Assembly: GCA_020349905.1 (NCBI GenBank)
Contig: CP070702.1
Location: 1,113,070-1,157,602 of the forward strand
Reading direction: 5' to 3'
Length of the DNA stretch: 44,533 nucleotides
Source of the DNA: Candidatus Eiseniibacteriota bacterium
Lineage (GTDB): Bacteria > Eisenbacteria > RBG-16-71-46 > JAFGJU01
The position numbers and the translations under genes were made by a program. Below are positions 27,086-34,231 of this stretch, piece after piece; position 1 is the first letter of the stretch, and each line of letters starts with the position of its first letter. Under the pieces are notes generated by a model. The model was not told the DNA's origin. It saw only the letters and a list, made by a program, of their open reading frames with translations, and made no database searches.

Positions 27086-28159
27086 ATGCACCGGAAAGTG
27101 CAGACGAGAGTTTCTGAGACCCAGCTCGACTGGCTCATTGCGGACGCGCTCCCGTTCGTCCTGGTGTCAGCCGACGCGGATGGAAGGGTCCTCTTCCTGA
27201 ACGCCAAGTGTGAGGAGGTCTTCAAGGTCCGGAGAGCCGAGGCGGAAGGCAAGGACATCGCTGAGGTTCTGCATTCCGAGGACACGAGATGGCTGACCAG
27301 AGACGGGATCGATTCTCTCGGTGAGGAGAAGCGAAACGAAGTACGATTCGTCGTGGACGACGAAGAACTCCTCATGCGAGCCGGGGTGTTTCCCGTCCTC
27401 GATGAGGACGGAGACCTCGTGTGCCGGGTGGCGCTGCTCGAGGACCTCTCGGACCTGGAGATCGACGAGGAGCTGCAGCGCAAGATGGACAGGCTCATCT
27501 CCCTGGGGGAGCTCTCGGCGTGCGTGGCTCACGAGATCCGAAATCCGCTGACAGGTATAAGGACTACCGTCCAGTTCGTGGGTTCCAAGTTGGGGGAGGG
27601 GGACCAGAGGAAGGAAGACCTGGGGGACGTGATAAAGGAACTGGACCGGATAGAGCAGATCATCACCGACCTCCTCATTTTCGCCAATCCCCAGCCAGGA
27701 AGGCAGTCTGAGACGAGCCTCAACCCCGTGATCGAGAAGGTGGTGGACAATCTGGCTCTTCAGTTCAGCTCGGCCGACGTCAAGGTCGAGACCAAGCTGG
27801 CTGAGAACCTTCCGGCCGTGCTGGCCGACCCGGATCTCATCCAGCAGGTGTTCCTGAATCTGTCTCTCAACGCCATTCAGGCCATGCCCAAAGGGGGAAC
27901 TCTCCGCATAGGGACCTCGCTCAAGAGGAGGCGGTCCAGGAAGTCCCACGTTGTGGTCACGTTCCGGGACACGGGCCGCGGGATTCCCGAAGAGAACCTT
28001 GACCGGGTGTTCGTTCCGTTTTTCACCACGCGGTCCATGGGCACGGGGCTAGGGCTATCCATTTCGCTCAGAATAGTGCGCGATCACGGCGGGACCATCA
28101 CCGCCGAGAATTCCAAGGAGGGCGGCGCAGTCTTCACGGTGACGCTGCCCGCCGGATAG
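27086..28159 (+). CDS. NtrB-type PAS sensor histidine kinase
   Basis: A cytoplasmic sensor kinase of 357 residues with no membrane segment. A PAS-type domain occupies about 13-125 (FVLVSADADGRVLFLNAKCEEVF...). The dimerisation helix carries the phosphorylated His149 in AHEIRNPLTG. The ATPase domain has the N-box VFLNLSLNAIQAMP, DTGRGIPEE (G1) and GTGLGLSIS (G2). The architecture matches NtrB/AtoS-like kinases that pair with sigma54 activators, and such a regulator starts 13 bp downstream. The signal is unknown. The ATG at 27086 has only a weak ribosome site. This pair, the sigma54 promoter at 29890 and the two small genes after it form a plausible regulatory unit. Confidence 0.92.
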   Translation: MHRKVQTRVSETQLDWLIADALPFVLVSADADGRVLFLNAKCEEVFKVRRAEAEGKDIAEVLHSEDTRWLTRDGIDSLGEEKRNEVRFVVDDEELLMRAGVFPVLDEDGDLVCRVALLEDLSDLEIDEELQRKMDRLISLGELSACVAHEIRNPLTGIRTTVQFVGSKLGEGDQRKEDLGDVIKELDRIEQIITDLLIFANPQPGRQSETSLNPVIEKVVDNLALQFSSADVKVETKLAENLPAVLADPDLIQQVFLNLSLNAIQAMPKGGTLRIGTSLKRRRSRKSHVVVTFRDTGRGIPEENLDRVFVPFFTTRSMGTGLGLSISLRIVRDHGGTITAENSKEGGAVFTVTLPAG

Positions 28160-28172
28160 ACGGAGTAGGACC

Positions 28173-29573
28173 GTGGCGACTTTCTCAATCGTGGCCATAG
28201 ACGACGAGGAATTGATTCGCAAGTCCCTCAAGAAGGTGCTGGAAGAGAAGGGATATCGCGTGACCCTCGCGGCCAGCGGCGAGGAGGGCCTGGCAAACGT
28301 CAGGCGCGTTCTGCCCGACGTGGTGCTTTTGGACCTGAGGCTTCCCGACGCCGACGGTCTGGACCTTCTGGAGAAGATAAGGGAAGTCAGCCCCGTTTCC
28401 CAGGTCATAGTGATCACTGCATACGGCGACGTCCGTTCTTCCGTGAAGGCAATGAAACGGGGAGCATTTGACTTCCTTAAGAAACCGTACGAGCTGGACG
28501 AGATAGTCCTCACGGTCGAGGCGGCCATAAAGAGCGCCTCCTACAGGGCCAGGCTGGACCTTTACGAGAAGAAGGAATGGGAACGATATGCCCTGCACGA
28601 CATGGTCGGAAGTTCCGAGGCCACGCACGCGGTCGAGGAGACCGTGGCCAAGGTGGCCCGGAGCGACGCCACCACCGTGCTCATAGAGGGGGAGAGTGGC
28701 ACGGGGAAGGAACTGGTGGCTCGAGCCATTCATTTCCAGAGCACCCGGGCCCAGGCCCCGTTCGTGGAGATAAACTGCTCGTCTTTCCAGGAGAACCTGC
28801 TCGAGAACGAGCTATTCGGCCACGAAAAGGGCGCCTTCACGGACGCCTCGCAGCAGAAGAAGGGCCTGGCAGAGCTGGCAGACGGCGGCACGCTCTTCCT
28901 GGACGAGGTGGGAGACATGCCAGTTCCTACTCAGGCCAAGCTGCTCAGGTTCATAGACACCCTCACCTTCCGCAGGGTGGGCGGCTGGGAGGACATAAGC
29001 GTCGACATCCGCATAGTGGCCGCCACAAACAAGGATCTCGAGGAGAAGGTGGGAGAGGGGCTCTTCAGGGGAGACCTGTACTACCGTCTCAAAGTCGTGT
29101 CCATCTACATGCCTCCCCTCCGCGACAGGGAGGGGGACCAGTTGGAGATCGCCAGGTACTACATACAACACTTCAACAGGAAGTTCGGGAAGCGGTTCAA
29201 GGGGCTTTCGGCTGAAGCGGAGAAGATGTTCCTCAGCTACCGCTGGCCCGGAAACATCAGGGAGCTGAAGAACGTCATAGAGAGAACGGTTCTCCTTGAG
29301 AAGGGGCCCTTGATAAGGGCGGAACACCTGCCCAGGGAGATCGTGGGGCCTGACAGGACGAGGGTCCGGCCAGACCTTGCTTCTGTCCAGAAGAGGGAGC
29401 TGGAGACCCTGGCCGAGCTTGAGGCCGAGCACGTCAAGCGCGTCCTTCGCCTCACCGAGGGGAACAAATCCGAGGCAGCCAGAATTCTGGGAATCTCGAG
29501 GCAGGGACTGATCGAGAAGCTGAAAAAGCTCGAGGACGTGTCGCCTGTTCTGCATCCCACTCGTTCTGATTGA
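28173..29573 (+). CDS. NtrC-type sigma54-dependent response regulator
   Basis: A 466-residue activator. The receiver domain (1-120) has phospho-acceptor Asp54 in LLDLRLPDADG and Lys104. The AAA+ domain (about 143-380) has Walker A GESGTGKE (173-180), the sigma54-contacting loop GAFTDA (220-225), Walker B GGTLFLDEVGDM (238-249), and sensor motifs in AATNKDLEE and YRWPGNIRELKNV. The C-terminal Fis-type helix-turn-helix ends in NKSEAARILGISRQGLIEKLKKL. The loop reads GAFTDA rather than GAFTGA; the Gly-to-Asp form is found in other family members and is not proof of loss of function. The start is GTG with GGAG upstream. The phosphate donor is presumably the kinase 13 bp upstream. Confidence 0.95.
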   Translation: MATFSIVAIDDEELIRKSLKKVLEEKGYRVTLAASGEEGLANVRRVLPDVVLLDLRLPDADGLDLLEKIREVSPVSQVIVITAYGDVRSSVKAMKRGAFDFLKKPYELDEIVLTVEAAIKSASYRARLDLYEKKEWERYALHDMVGSSEATHAVEETVAKVARSDATTVLIEGESGTGKELVARAIHFQSTRAQAPFVEINCSSFQENLLENELFGHEKGAFTDASQQKKGLAELADGGTLFLDEVGDMPVPTQAKLLRFIDTLTFRRVGGWEDISVDIRIVAATNKDLEEKVGEGLFRGDLYYRLKVVSIYMPPLRDREGDQLEIARYYIQHFNRKFGKRFKGLSAEAEKMFLSYRWPGNIRELKNVIERTVLLEKGPLIRAEHLPREIVGPDRTRVRPDLASVQKRELETLAELEAEHVKRVLRLTEGNKSEAARILGISRQGLIEKLKKLEDVSPVLHPTRSD

Positions 29574-29651
29574 AGTCTGCGGGAGCACCGAGCGGCGGTG
29601 AGCCGGAACGAGTGAGGGCGACGAGTGTGAACAACGAGCCAGAAGCTAGAC

Positions 29652-29687
29652 CTGTAAGAATAATTGACGCGTCAACAAATCTTACAG
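29652..29687. promoter_or_regulatory. Concentric double palindrome, candidate activator-binding site
   Basis: CTGTAAGA (29652-29659) and TCTTACAG (29680-29687) are perfect inverted copies. Exactly centred between them is the 12-bp palindrome TTGACGCGTCAA (29664-29675), with 4 bp on each side. All share the centre 29669.5. Dyads of this kind fit binding by a dimeric Fis-type helix-turn-helix protein such as the NtrC homologue encoded just upstream. Alternatively the transcript could fold here. No T-run follows. Confidence 0.55.
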
Positions 29688-29889
29688 CTGCATAACTGCT
29701 TGCAGAAGAAATTGAAACGCGCGCCGTGCAGTGCTGCTTATAAGGTTCTTTGACAGAAGATGCGGTTGTTTCGGGCTCGTGTGGACCGCAGCGAATCTCC
29801 GGCTCCGCGCGCTGCAAATCGGGCCTTCTAACTGATAGCGACGGTGTGAGATACGAGCGCGGGCATTTCTTCGCCTTTCGCTTCCTTCC

Positions 29890-29906
29890 TGGCGCGGAAG
29901 TTGCTT
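29890..29906 (+). promoter_or_regulatory. Sigma54 (-24/-12) promoter
   Basis: TGGCGCG-GAAG-TTGCTT matches the sigma54 consensus TGGCACG-N4-TTGCW at all but one position (A to G inside the -24 element). GG at 29891-29892 and GC at 29903-29904 are 10 bp apart as required. The start point would be near 29916, 34 nt before the GTG at 29950. Such promoters need an AAA+ activator, and one is encoded immediately upstream. Confidence 0.75.
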
Positions 29907-29916
29907 CATAAGAATA

Positions 29917-29929
29917 GACTGAATCAGTC
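29917..29929. repeat. 13-nt palindrome at the predicted transcript start
   Basis: GACTGA-a-TCAGTC is a perfect palindrome lying at about +2 to +14 of the sigma54 transcript. It may be an operator. As RNA it would give a short 5' hairpin (GACU/AGUC with a five-base loop). Confidence 0.5.
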
Positions 29930-29949
29930 AAAGGGAAGGAAGATGGAGA

Positions 29950-30366
29950 GTGGCGAAATCAATTCTGATTGTAGAGGACCAGCGACTTCTGGCGAGGACA
30001 CTGTCGAGCGCGTTGAGGGAGGCGGGATACGAGGCCAGCACCGTCAGGAGCGCGGAGCAGGCAGAGAAGCGAATCTTCTCGGGAAGTGGGTTCGACCTGG
30101 TCATTCTGGATAATCGATTGCCCAAAGCGGACGGGCTCAGCGTCCTGCAGGAACTTAGAAAGAGAGAGGCGGAAACCAAAGTAATCTTGATGACGGCTTA
30201 CGACAGCTCGGGAGTGAGAGAGAAGGCTCACAGTCTCGGGGTTGACGGATACGTTAAGAAGCCGTTCGACCTGGGGTGGATGCTGTCGTACGTGCAAGAG
30301 CTCCTGAGCGAGGACTGCGTTGAGGACGAACAGGCGAAAGCCTTAACACCACAAGGGAGGGGGTGA
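29950..30366 (+). CDS. Receiver-only response regulator
   Basis: A 138-residue single-domain response regulator. ILIVEDQ (5-11) gives the acidic pocket, Asp54 in VILDNRLPKADG is the phospho-acceptor, Thr82 in LMTAYD and Lys104 in YVKKPFD complete the active site. After about residue 122 there is only a short tail, so there is no DNA-binding or enzymatic output domain. Such proteins act by binding partners or as phosphate sinks or relays. The start is GTG, chosen for the family start MAKSILIVED; the purine-rich AAGGGAAGGAAG lies upstream. It is the first gene after the sigma54 promoter and is followed after 6 bp by a tiny basic-protein gene with which it is probably co-transcribed. Confidence 0.92.
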   Translation: MAKSILIVEDQRLLARTLSSALREAGYEASTVRSAEQAEKRIFSGSGFDLVILDNRLPKADGLSVLQELRKREAETKVILMTAYDSSGVREKAHSLGVDGYVKKPFDLGWMLSYVQELLSEDCVEDEQAKALTPQGRG

Positions 30367-30372
30367 AACGTA

Positions 30373-30486
30373 ATGCCGATGAAGAGGAAGGCAACCAAGA
30401 AGAAAGCCGCCAAGAGGAAAACCACCAAGAAGAAGACTGCTAAGCGGAAAACCACTAAGAAGAAGACGGCGAAGAAGAAGAAGTAG
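30373..30486 (+). CDS. 37-residue lysine-rich histone H1-like protein
   Basis: A very short gene with a strong ribosome site (GGAGGGGGTG) before its ATG. The product has 19 Lys and 3 Arg among 37 residues; the others are almost only Ala and Thr. Arg recurs at 5, 15 and 25, and the unit AKRKTTKKKT repeats with a 10-residue period. The composition resembles bacterial histone H1-like proteins and the KAAK-type tails of AlgP-like regulators, which bind DNA or RNA non-specifically. It has no acidic residue and no folded-domain signature. It sits 6 bp after a receiver gene and before a long hairpin, so the receiver and this protein probably form one sigma54-controlled unit. That it is expressed is inferred from the ribosome site and context; its function is unknown. 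Confidence 0.75.
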   Translation: MPMKRKATKKKAAKRKTTKKKTAKRKTTKKKTAKKKK

Positions 30487-30806
30487 CCCGTCTTCACTTG
30501 GCAGGTCCTTGAAAGTGCCGGCGCGGGGCTCTCCTGCGCTGGCACTTTCGCTTCCAGGACCTCCTGTGCGCGTTCTGGAAACCCCTGCCTCGCCTAATCA
30601 GTTGCCGCCGGGGTTCGTTCTGCTTTCAATCGACCCCTCTTTGGCCTAAGATTCTAGATTGCGCCGGCTCTCAGACGGGGGAGAACGCCGGTTCCCTGGT
30701 GCCTGCCGTTTTGGGAGCCGCAGCGGCGCCGCGCAGAGCGGCTCTTTCTTTCGAAGCGTCGATCTCTTCGAGCGCGGACTTTGTCGTTTCAGGGGGGAAG
30801 CACCAC
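30487..30806. other. Intergenic region before uvrA
   Basis: A 320-bp gap. The first part holds the long hairpin at 30504-30561. Further on, TTTCAA (30624-30629), a 17-bp spacer and TAAGAT (30647-30652) are a weak promoter candidate for uvrA; TAGATT at 30655-30660 is an alternative -10. No LexA-like box was recognised. An in-frame GTG at 30699 would extend UvrA by 36 residues of Ala/Ser-rich sequence without family support. Confidence 0.4.
30504..30561 (+). terminator. Long two-part hairpin after the histone-like gene
   Basis: GAAAGTGCC (30511-30519) pairs with GGCACTTTC (30541-30549), and the nine bases inside continue the stem to a three-base CTC loop, with a few G-T pairs. An outer stem GGTCCT (30504-30509) with AGGACC (30556-30561) encloses it. 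No T-run follows, so it could be a terminator without U-tract, a Rho-independent pause, or a 3' stabilising structure. Confidence 0.55.
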
Positions 30807-33605
30807 ATGCCTGCGTGGATTAGAATACGCGGCGCAAGGCAGCACAATCTCAAGTCCATAGACGTGGACCTACCTGTCGGGAAGATCACGGTGGTAACGG
30901 GCGTGAGCGGTTCGGGCAAGTCCACGCTGGCGTTCGACACGCTCTACGCGGAGGGGCAGCGACGTTACATCGAGTCGGTCTCCAGCTACACCAGGCAGTT
31001 CCTGGAGCGAATGTCCAGGCCCGAGGTTGATTCGGTGGAGGGCCTCAGGCCTGCGGTGGCGATAGGGGCCTCTGAGGCACCCAGGAGCGCCCGGTCCACC
31101 GTGGGTACGGCCACGGAGATATACGACCATCTCAGACTGCTCTTTGCGAGGATAGGGAGAACGTATTGCAGCCAGTGCGGAAACGAGGTCGTCTCGGACA
31201 CGCTGCAAACCGCTGTGGACGAGGTCAACAGGCGGGCAACGGGTCAGGTACTGGTTGCCTTTTCCTTGGGGCCGTTCCGTCCACAGGAGTTCCGAGAGAA
31301 GGCGGACGCGCTGGAGGCGTCCGGTTTCCTGCGGGCCTACTTCGAGGGCTCCGTTCTGGAATTGGAGGAGTTGAAGAAGCGCAGGGCGGGAAAGGGGCGC
31401 GAACTCATGGTGCTCGTAGACCGCCTTCAGTTGAACCCGGGCAATCTCGGCAGACTTACCGACTCGCTGGCAACGGCGCTGGAGAGAGGCGGAGGGACTG
31501 CCGTTGTGGTCACCGAGGGCGGTGAGACTTTGCGTTTTGATAGGAGCTTCAGGTGCAGCGACTGTGGCACAGAGTACATACAGCCCAGCCCGCTGTTCTT
31601 CTCGTTTAACAGCCCCTACGGGGCGTGTCCACACTGCAGGGGATTCGGGAACGTCCTGGAATTCGACCCCGAGTTGATAGTCCCGGACCCGGGCAAGACC
31701 ATCCTGCAGAGGGCCATAGCCCCGTGGGCCGGGCAGTGGTGGCGGTATTTCTCAGGAGAACTCCGGAAGTTCTCGCAGAAGAGCGGAGTCAGGCTGGACG
31801 TGCCATTCGGCAGGCTCCCGGAGAAAGATAGGCAGGCCATTCTTCGCGGCAACGACGAGTTCGAAGGTGTCATTCCCTTCCTCGAGAAGCTGAAGCAGAA
31901 GAGCTACAAGAGCAGCGCCAGGTTTCTCGTGAAGAGGTGCCAGCGCCCGGTGCTCTGCCACGAATGCGCAGGCCAGAGGCTGAGAAGGGAAGCCCTCAAC
32001 GTCAGGGTGGGTGGTGAGCACATCGCGGCTCTTGCGGCGATGGACGTGGACGCGGCAACGGCCTTCTTCTCCCGCCTCGAGCTGGAGAGCCGCGAAGAGG
32101 AGATAGCGCGCCGGATTCTGGACGAGATCACGTACAGGCTGCGTTTTCTCAAGGAGGTGGGGTTGGGTTACATCACTCTGGATAGGCTGTCGCGTACGCT
32201 CTCAGGGGGAGAGCTCAGGAGGATAGAGATTGCCAACGCGCTCGGGTCCGGCCTGGTGGATTCGCTGTACGTGCTGGATGAGCCCACGACCGGTCTTCAC
32301 GCCAGGGACAGCGAGAGGCTCGTCTCCGTACTGAGGCATCTGTGCAGCGCCCGCAACACCGTTGTGGTCGTGGAGCACGACAGGGAAGTGTTGCGCGCCG
32401 CGGACTGGGTTGTGGACCTCGGCCCCCTGGCAGGCAAGAGGGGAGGCGAAGTGGTGTATCAGGGTGAGCTGGAAGGGCTCTTCGAGAGCGAGGACTCCCT
32501 CACGGGGAAGTTCTTGAGCGGAAAAGACAGCGTCCATCTGTCCAGGAAGCGCAGGAAGCCCGGGGCGTTCGCCATCGTCGTCAGAGGAGCCAGCGAGCAC
32601 AACCTCAAGGGACTCACCGTGGAGATTCCGTGCGGGCTCTTCGTGTGTGTCACCGGGGTCTCCGGCTCGGGCAAGAGCACACTCGTGACGGACATACTCT
32701 ACAGGCGGCTGGCCCTGGAGAAGGGAGAGAGCGTGCTCTTGCCAGGCGCCCACGCCGAGCTGGAAGGCAGTGACCTGGTGGAAGACGTCAGGCTGGTGGA
32801 CCAGACGCCCATCGGGAAATCGCCCCGGTCCAACCCCGTCACCTACGTCAAGGCTTTCGGCGCAATAAGGCAGGTGTTCTCGTCCAACATAGAGGCGCGA
32901 AAAAGAAGGTACACCGCGGGAACCTTCTCCTTTAACGTGCCTGGAGGCAGGTGCGAGACCTGCCAGGGTGCGGGAGCCACGAAGGTGGAGATGTACTTTC
33001 TGGCAGACGTGTTCGTCACGTGTGACGCCTGCGGAGGCCGAAGGTACAAGAAGGAGATCCTGGACGTTAAGCACCGGGGGAAGAACATAAGCCAGGTGCT
33101 GGAACTGACCGTGGACGAGGCCCTCTCCCTTTTCTCCGACCAACCGTCGGTCTGTGAGAAGCTGTGGGTTCTCAAGACCGTCGGGTTGGGATACCTCACG
33201 CTCGGGCAGCCGGCCAACGCGCTCTCCGGCGGAGAGGCGCAGAGGCTCAAGATAGCGCGGGAGCTTCTGCAGCCCAGCGCCAGAGGGGTGCTGTACATAA
33301 TGGACGAACCCACGGTGGGGCTCCATCCCTCAGACGTTGGAAATCTCGTCAAGGTCCTTCACAGGCTTGTGGAAAGAGGAAACACTGTGGTGGCGGTCGA
33401 GCACAACATCGAGTTTGTCGCCGCGGCAGACCACTGCATCGATCTGGGGCCAGAGGGGGGAGAACGGGGGGGACGCCTGGTGGCCTCGGGAACGCCGGAG
33501 CAATTGGCCAGGACAAAGGGTTCCTATACCGGAAAGTACCTGGGAAGATATCTCAGGGGTACGAAGCGCGGAGCTTCAGGCCGACGAGCACGTAGTCGAA
33601 AGTGA
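30807..33605 (+). CDS. uvrA: Excinuclease ABC subunit A
   Basis: The damage sensor of nucleotide excision repair, a double ABC ATPase that loads UvrB. It has 932 residues, close to the normal length. The N-terminus MPAWIRIRGARQHNLKSIDV is canonical, fixing the ATG at 30807 with GGGGGGAAG before it. Walker A motifs are GVSGSGKS (32-39) and a second GVSGSGKS in the C-terminal half; ABC signatures are TLSGGELRRI and ALSGGEAQRL. Zinc modules appear as CSDCG...CPHCRGFG and CETCQGAG...CDACGG. The end (RGTKRGASGRRARSRK) is a basic tail beyond the usual GKYL stop region, and its codons overlap the convergent outer-membrane gene by 53 bp. uvrB is at 6256. Confidence 0.98.
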   Translation: MPAWIRIRGARQHNLKSIDVDLPVGKITVVTGVSGSGKSTLAFDTLYAEGQRRYIESVSSYTRQFLERMSRPEVDSVEGLRPAVAIGASEAPRSARSTVGTATEIYDHLRLLFARIGRTYCSQCGNEVVSDTLQTAVDEVNRRATGQVLVAFSLGPFRPQEFREKADALEASGFLRAYFEGSVLELEELKKRRAGKGRELMVLVDRLQLNPGNLGRLTDSLATALERGGGTAVVVTEGGETLRFDRSFRCSDCGTEYIQPSPLFFSFNSPYGACPHCRGFGNVLEFDPELIVPDPGKTILQRAIAPWAGQWWRYFSGELRKFSQKSGVRLDVPFGRLPEKDRQAILRGNDEFEGVIPFLEKLKQKSYKSSARFLVKRCQRPVLCHECAGQRLRREALNVRVGGEHIAALAAMDVDAATAFFSRLELESREEEIARRILDEITYRLRFLKEVGLGYITLDRLSRTLSGGELRRIEIANALGSGLVDSLYVLDEPTTGLHARDSERLVSVLRHLCSARNTVVVVEHDREVLRAADWVVDLGPLAGKRGGEVVYQGELEGLFESEDSLTGKFLSGKDSVHLSRKRRKPGAFAIVVRGASEHNLKGLTVEIPCGLFVCVTGVSGSGKSTLVTDILYRRLALEKGESVLLPGAHAELEGSDLVEDVRLVDQTPIGKSPRSNPVTYVKAFGAIRQVFSSNIEARKRRYTAGTFSFNVPGGRCETCQGAGATKVEMYFLADVFVTCDACGGRRYKKEILDVKHRGKNISQVLELTVDEALSLFSDQPSVCEKLWVLKTVGLGYLTLGQPANALSGGEAQRLKIARELLQPSARGVLYIMDEPTVGLHPSDVGNLVKVLHRLVERGNTVVAVEHNIEFVAAADHCIDLGPEGGERGGRLVASGTPEQLARTKGSYTGKYLGRYLRGTKRGASGRRARSRK

Positions 33606-34221
33606 AGTCGCTGGGTACAGTCTGGCGAGCCTCTGCAAAGAGGCTCACTCGCGGAGCGACGAGGAGCTCCGCGCCGGCGAAGACGCTGAGCGTGGTGGAG
33701 AGCTTCGATTCAGACATGTTCCCGAAGTCTTCAAGGTCCGCCCAGGAGTAAAGGTAATTAACGCTGGGCCCCACGCTCACGTACGGGACGAAGACCGTGG
33801 CTTTGCGAGTCGCCTGCCGAGGACTGAGTTTCAGGAGAATTGACCCCGAACCAACGGCGAGCCTCAGGTTGTCAAGATAGGAGAAGTACCCGCTGACACG
33901 GACCGCGGGTGTCAGATAAGGAGGCAGGGCCCGGTACTGCATTTCGTGCTCGGCCTGAGCGCCGAAAGCGTAGTCAAAGAATCCCCTCGGAAAAGCCACC
34001 CCGGCGCCGTACTCGGTGGCGCAATATGACGTTTCGTAAAGCGACGCCAGCGCCAGAAGGACTCCCAGGCACAGAAACGTCGAGCGGAGCACGCGGCTGC
34101 CTGTCCGGCCACTCCAGCGCACGCGGGCCCGCGGCCCTCCAGAAGAGTGGCCTGACCACCTCGCCCGGGCTCGGAAGGGTCCATGCTGAGAACGAGATGT
34201 CGCCGGGACAGAACTATACAC
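33553..34221 (-). CDS. Predicted outer-membrane beta-barrel protein
   Basis: A 222-residue protein of no recognised family. A hydrophobic stretch VLRSTFLCLGVLLALASLYETSYCA (about 44-68) looks like a signal-peptide core. After it come alternating polar/hydrophobic segments rich in Tyr, Phe and Val, such as TVFVPYVSVGPSVNYLYSW, TTLSVFAGAELLVAPRVSLFAEARQ and FDYVLVGLKLRA. That pattern fits a small eight-stranded barrel. A GTG at 34221 has AGGAGG 7 bases upstream, just past the lipoprotein stop, giving a 43-residue Arg/Ser-rich n-region; a GTG at 34092 would give an ordinary signal peptide. It overlaps the end of uvrA by 53 bp tail to tail. The upstream lipoprotein gene is probably co-transcribed. 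Confidence 0.65.
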   Translation of the reverse strand: MYSSVPATSRSQHGPFRARARWSGHSSGGPRARVRWSGRTGSRVLRSTFLCLGVLLALASLYETSYCATEYGAGVAFPRGFFDYAFGAQAEHEMQYRALPPYLTPAVRVSGYFSYLDNLRLAVGSGSILLKLSPRQATRKATVFVPYVSVGPSVNYLYSWADLEDFGNMSESKLSTTLSVFAGAELLVAPRVSLFAEARQTVPSDFTFDYVLVGLKLRASYP

Positions 34222-34231
34222 GCGCGGCCTC

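Larger units (their letters stand above)
29574..29949. other. Regulatory intergenic region between ntrC-like and receiver genes
   Basis: A 376-bp gap without a gene. A small stem CACCG-AGCGG-CGGTG (29586-29600) may end the ntrC transcript. Then come two concentric palindromes (29652-29687), a CTGCA/TGCAG inverted pair just after them, a sigma54 promoter (29890-29906) and a 13-nt palindrome at the predicted start point (29917-29929). An enhancer about 230 bp upstream of a -24/-12 promoter is normal geometry for NtrC-type activation. Confidence 0.55.

Noticed and set aside
26791..27498. 235-residue Ser-rich minus-strand open frame over the gap before the ntrB-like gene
   Set aside because: It runs antisense through the PAS domain of the kinase, is dominated by Ser and Arg, and has no ribosome site.
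30228..30545. 105-residue Phe/Val-rich minus-strand frame opposite the mini-histone
   Set aside because: Its hydrophobic FFLVVF repeats are simply the complement of the Lys codons; it has no start signal of its own.
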